Below are positions 61,446 through 64,000 of a DNA stretch of 64,000 bases, piece by piece. A program made the position numbers and the translations under genes. The DNA is from Psychrobacillus sp048572895 (lineage in GTDB: Bacteria > Bacillota > Bacilli > Bacillales_A > Planococcaceae): contig NZ_CP183878.1 of the NCBI RefSeq assembly GCF_048572895.1, positions 1,550,001-1,614,000 on the forward strand. Direction: 5' to 3'. The first letter of the stretch is position 1; each line of letters starts with the position of its first letter. The notes beneath the pieces were generated by a model, which did not search any database, was not told the DNA's origin, and saw only the letters and a list, made by a program, of their open reading frames with translations.

Positions 61446-63194
61446 CTAATACTGTATTAAATAATTGCTTCCCAACAGCTGTTTACATTGTTTTTTTACT
61501 TTTGTTGCATTTTCAGATAGTTCATAAATAGTTTGACAGTCTCGATTTGTTAATCCTGCTATTGAAATTGATAAGAGAGGAAATTGTTCTTCAATTCCGT
61601 GCCTATTTTTTGAGACAATGTATCGTTTTATATAATGGTATGCATAGTAATAATGTTCAATAGCTTGGTTGAACTGTTCAATAATCTTTTCGCAAATGTC
61701 CTTACTTCTAGCTGAATCTGTAATTAATAAGAAATCATCTCCGCCAATATGACCGATGAATCCTTCCGATGGGCATACTTCCTCTAATATTTTTGCAAGG
61801 TCCATTATTACCTTATCTCCCTTTTCAAATCCATATACATCATTGTATGGTTTAAAATTATCAATATCTAAATAAAGAACAATAAGCTCTTTTGTCGATT
61901 CAATACAATTTTGTAGCTGTTGTTCAATTATAATATTCCCGGGTAATTCTGAAAGTGGATTTAAATGCTTTGCATAGTCAATTTCAAGCTGCATACTTTT
62001 CTCCAATAAATCCTTTACTGTAACAATGCCGAAATAATGCTCTTCTTTAGTGATAGTGATGAAATCATATAAGTGTAATGGATCCCGTTTCATAGCAATT
62101 TTAGCAACGACATCAATCGGGGTTCCAGCATCGACTTTCATAAATTGTCTGCTCATAATTGCCGAAATTGGTTTTTTATTATATAAACTGTAGCCATAGG
62201 GTCCACTGAACTTCAAATGCAGCTTATTCCTTGTAATTACTCCAATTAGTTTATTGTTTTCTTTAATACTAAAGCCAGGGAGGGAATCATTCGATTCCAT
62301 TAATTTACTAACTTTGGAAATCGGCATATCACTGGAAATCATATGAAGGGGAGTAGCAATATGTTCAATAGAAGTGTCAGTTAAACGGTTAGAAAAAATA
62401 CTATTTTTTCGATTGTTTTCTTTTTTTATAATACTTATCAACTCACTGCGGACTGGAAATAACTTAGCATTCGGTTTTTGAATATAATATCCTTGTCCAA
62501 AATGCACTCCTATATCAATCAGTGTATGTAATTCCTCCATTGTTTCTATGCCTTCTGCAATAATATGTATTTGTGAATAGTTGGCGAATTCGCATAAACT
62601 TCTTACAAGTAATTGTTTGGTTCTATCTTTGTTGATGTTACGGGTAAGTTTCATGTCTAATTTTATAAAATGTGGACGTACATCTGTAATAATATTTAGT
62701 CCAGAATATCCAGATCCTACATCATCAATAGCTATTTGATAATATTGTCTTTTATAATGATCAATCGTATTTATAAAATCTTTTAAGTTATTAATAGCCT
62801 CCCGTTCCGTGATTTCAAATACTATTGAATCGGAGTCCATCTGAAAAAGCGACAAAAATTCTTTCGTAAATCCTTGTTTAAACTTAGGGTCATTCATAAT
62901 ATTGGGATTTACGTTTAAGAAAAGTTTGCCTTCAGCTTTTAATTCATATGCACATTTCAATGCATTTGCTCTACAAACATTTTCAAGCTCCCAAAGTTTC
63001 CCTGTTTTCAATGCATAATCAAATAAATTCTCTGGATTATGTAACACCGTGTTAATAGGTCCTCTAGTTAAAGCTTCATAACCGTATATTTGCCCAGTTT
63101 GTAAAGAAATAATCGGTTGAAATACTGTTTCTATTGCCTTGTCTTCTAAAATATAGCTAAAAAGATCATGATAATCATTTTCTAAAATTGCCAT
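61446..63194 (-). CDS. EAL-CBS-GGDEF cyclic di-GMP protein
   Basis: 582 residues, cytoplasmic. EAL domain at about 15-245 with YGYEALTRGP, FEITEREAI, IDDVGSGYSGLN and AEGIET; a CBS pair at about 275-400 (ISSDMPISKVSKLMESNDSL, MKVDAGTPIDVVAKIA); and a GGDEF-like domain at about 410-575 with IGGDDFLLI. EAL motifs look intact. The GGDEF signature is GGDDF, a variant of uncertain activity. The CBS pair suggests control by an adenine nucleotide. This domain order (EAL first) is the reverse of the protein at 45506. Confidence 0.88.
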   Translation of the reverse strand: MAILENDYHDLFSYILEDKAIETVFQPIISLQTGQIYGYEALTRGPINTVLHNPENLFDYALKTGKLWELENVCRANALKCAYELKAEGKLFLNVNPNIMNDPKFKQGFTKEFLSLFQMDSDSIVFEITEREAINNLKDFINTIDHYKRQYYQIAIDDVGSGYSGLNIITDVRPHFIKLDMKLTRNINKDRTKQLLVRSLCEFANYSQIHIIAEGIETMEELHTLIDIGVHFGQGYYIQKPNAKLFPVRSELISIIKKENNRKNSIFSNRLTDTSIEHIATPLHMISSDMPISKVSKLMESNDSLPGFSIKENNKLIGVITRNKLHLKFSGPYGYSLYNKKPISAIMSRQFMKVDAGTPIDVVAKIAMKRDPLHLYDFITITKEEHYFGIVTVKDLLEKSMQLEIDYAKHLNPLSELPGNIIIEQQLQNCIESTKELIVLYLDIDNFKPYNDVYGFEKGDKVIMDLAKILEEVCPSEGFIGHIGGDDFLLITDSARSKDICEKIIEQFNQAIEHYYYAYHYIKRYIVSKNRHGIEEQFPLLSISIAGLTNRDCQTIYELSENATKVKKQCKQLLGSNYLIQY

Positions 63195-63332
63195 CTTATA
63201 TTCCCCCTAAAATAAAGCAAAATATCCTAACTTATAGTTTAAAGAAGAATTATCTCCTACATATGATTTCTATGTAAAGAAATTGTAATGGTCTTATAAT
63301 ACTGCAAAATTATTGAATAATTCATAATGTTA

Positions 63333-63361
63333 TTGACTATTATGCATATTCAGTGTAACAT
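63333..63361 (+). promoter_or_regulatory. Probable promoter of the ABC substrate-binding gene
   Basis: TTGACT (63333-63338), 17 bases, TAACAT (63356-63361). The 5' leader of about 60 bases shows no T-box or riboswitch that I recognise. Confidence 0.5.
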
Positions 63362-63429
63362 TGCTTTAACTTAATACTTTAGCGAGTTGAATCGCTGATG
63401 TGTGAAATGTAAAATGGGGGTTATAAAAG

Positions 63430-64000
63430 ATGAAAAGCACTAAGAAAAAATTTGGTATGGTTTTATCAGCTGCTATTTTAATATTAGCTGCATGTGGGGG
63501 AGATGAGTCTGCCTCAACAAATACTAAAGGGGCAGAGGATACGAAAACATTTAAGATAGGTGTAACGCAAATTGTAGAGCATCCATCATTGAATGCTGCT
63601 TTTGACGGTTTCCAAAAAGCGATTGAGGATGCTGGACTTGAGGTCGAATATGAAGTTAAGAATGCTCAAAATGATAATAGTCAAAATACTACCATCGCTA
63701 ATGATCTAGTAAGCTCAGGGGTAGATTTAATATTTGCCAATTCGACTCCTAGTGCTCAGGCAGTAGCAGCTCTAACGGAAGATATTCCTATTGTTTTTAC
63801 TTCTGTAACAAATGCTGTTGATGCTGAAATTGTAGATTCTATGGAAAGCCCAGGTGGAAATGTAACTGGGACAGTTGACACACATCCTGATGCTATTCCG
63901 AGTACCCTTGCATTTTTGAAAAATGAGTTAGATGCAAAAAACGTTGGCATTGTATTTAATGCAGGGGAGCAAAACTCACGTTCACAAGTAGACGCCGTGA
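63430..64000 (+). CDS. ABC transporter substrate-binding lipoprotein (TrpX/YtsX-like), 3' end outside window
   Basis: The first 190 codons of a longer gene. Signal peptide with lipobox LAAC (ILILAACGGDES), a short linker, then KTFKIGVTQIVEHPSLNAAF, VKNAQNDNSQNTTIANDLVS and PIVFTSVTNAVDAEIV, typical of the ABC_sub_bind family, whose members take up aromatic amino acids or related compounds. ATG 12 bases after a GGGGG stretch. A permease and ATPase gene are expected just beyond the window. Confidence 0.9.
   Translation, partial: MKSTKKKFGMVLSAAILILAACGGDESASTNTKGAEDTKTFKIGVTQIVEHPSLNAAFDGFQKAIEDAGLEVEYEVKNAQNDNSQNTTIANDLVSSGVDLIFANSTPSAQAVAALTEDIPIVFTSVTNAVDAEIVDSMESPGGNVTGTVDTHPDAIPSTLAFLKNELDAKNVGIVFNAGEQNSRSQVDAV

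Noticed and set aside
1..64000. tRNA genes, rRNA genes, prophage or integrase genes, replication origin
   Set aside because: No cloverleaf, ribosomal RNA text, integrase, transposase or DnaA-box cluster was seen on either strand.

Overview
The window is about 64 kb of AT-rich chromosome from a Gram-positive bacterium of the order Bacillales. Gene order over most of it matches, from memory, the trp/his-aro to ypbR part of the Bacillus subtilis map: hisC-tyrA-aroA-ypiA-ypiB-ypiF-qcrABC-ypjA...ypjC-ypjD-dapB-mgsA-bshA-cca-birA-panBCD-dinG-ypmA-ypmB-asnS-dnaD-nth-ypoC-ponA/recU-yppE-yprA-yprB-gpsB-rnpB-ypsC-ypvA-ypwA...ypbR(dynA). Protein sequences, strong AGGAGG ribosome binding sites, frequent GTG/TTG starts and the families of intergenic palindromes suggest a Planococcaceae member (Psychrobacillus / Lysinibacillus / Sporosarcina-like); the genus is an inference.

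Layout. 1-9.2 kb: end of aromatic/histidine synthesis (hisC partial, tyrA, aroA), the ypiA-ypiB-ypiF group, the menaquinol:cytochrome c reductase operon qcrABC, a DUF1405 membrane protein and a YugP-like zinc peptidase. 9.2-10.0 kb: non-coding repeat copy A and a gene remnant. 10.0-18.3 kb: YitT-type protein (minus strand), then one long plus-strand run for nucleotide pyrophosphohydrolase, lysine/diaminopimelate, methylglyoxal, bacillithiol, tRNA CCA end, biotin and pantothenate functions. 18.3-29.9 kb: an accessory block inserted between panD and dinG, with a decayed lipoprotein gene, a TetR/DUF2798 divergent pair, two tandem copies (B, C) of the structured repeat, a nucleoid-associated (NA37) gene and its broken duplicate, a serine beta-lactamase-like hydrolase, two GNAT acetyltransferases and a ROK regulator/MFS transporter pair with two palindromic operators. 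30-52 kb: conserved DNA repair, cell wall and RNA genes (dinG, asnS, dnaD, nth, ponA, recU, mrfA, mrfB, gpsB, RNase P RNA, rlmL, ypvA, ypwA) with one PAS-GGDEF-EAL gene. 52-55.2 kb: minus-strand ba3-type cytochrome oxidase operon including a 40-residue subunit IIa, and a CheX-like gene. 55.2-64 kb: a tiny membrane peptide gene, the fused dynamin dynA, a two-domain sulfurtransferase, an RlmN, an EAL-CBS-GGDEF protein and the start of an ABC substrate-binding lipoprotein gene.

Functional links: qcrABC delivers electrons to a cytochrome c pool which the ba3-type oxidase could use. dnaD, nth, recU, dinG, ypvA, mrfA and mrfB form a DNA replication/repair neighbourhood. ponA, gpsB and ypmB(tseB) all act on peptidoglycan synthesis. 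Two multi-domain proteins act on cyclic di-GMP. In the accessory block the regulators (TetR, ROK) sit next to their probable targets.

The most unusual material is non-coding. A 460-700 bp element occurs three times (9291-9750, 20410-20879, 20883-21581). Each copy has nested complementary arms around a 17-18 bp hairpin whose stem sequence changes by compensatory pairs between copies while the apex stays constant, and each ends in a terminator-like hairpin with a T-run. Other notable points are the NA37 gene/pseudogene pair bracketing the hydrolase-GNAT-ROK-MFS genes, the absence of aspB and bshB1 from otherwise conserved runs, and a Fur-box-like site in front of a 33-residue peptide gene.
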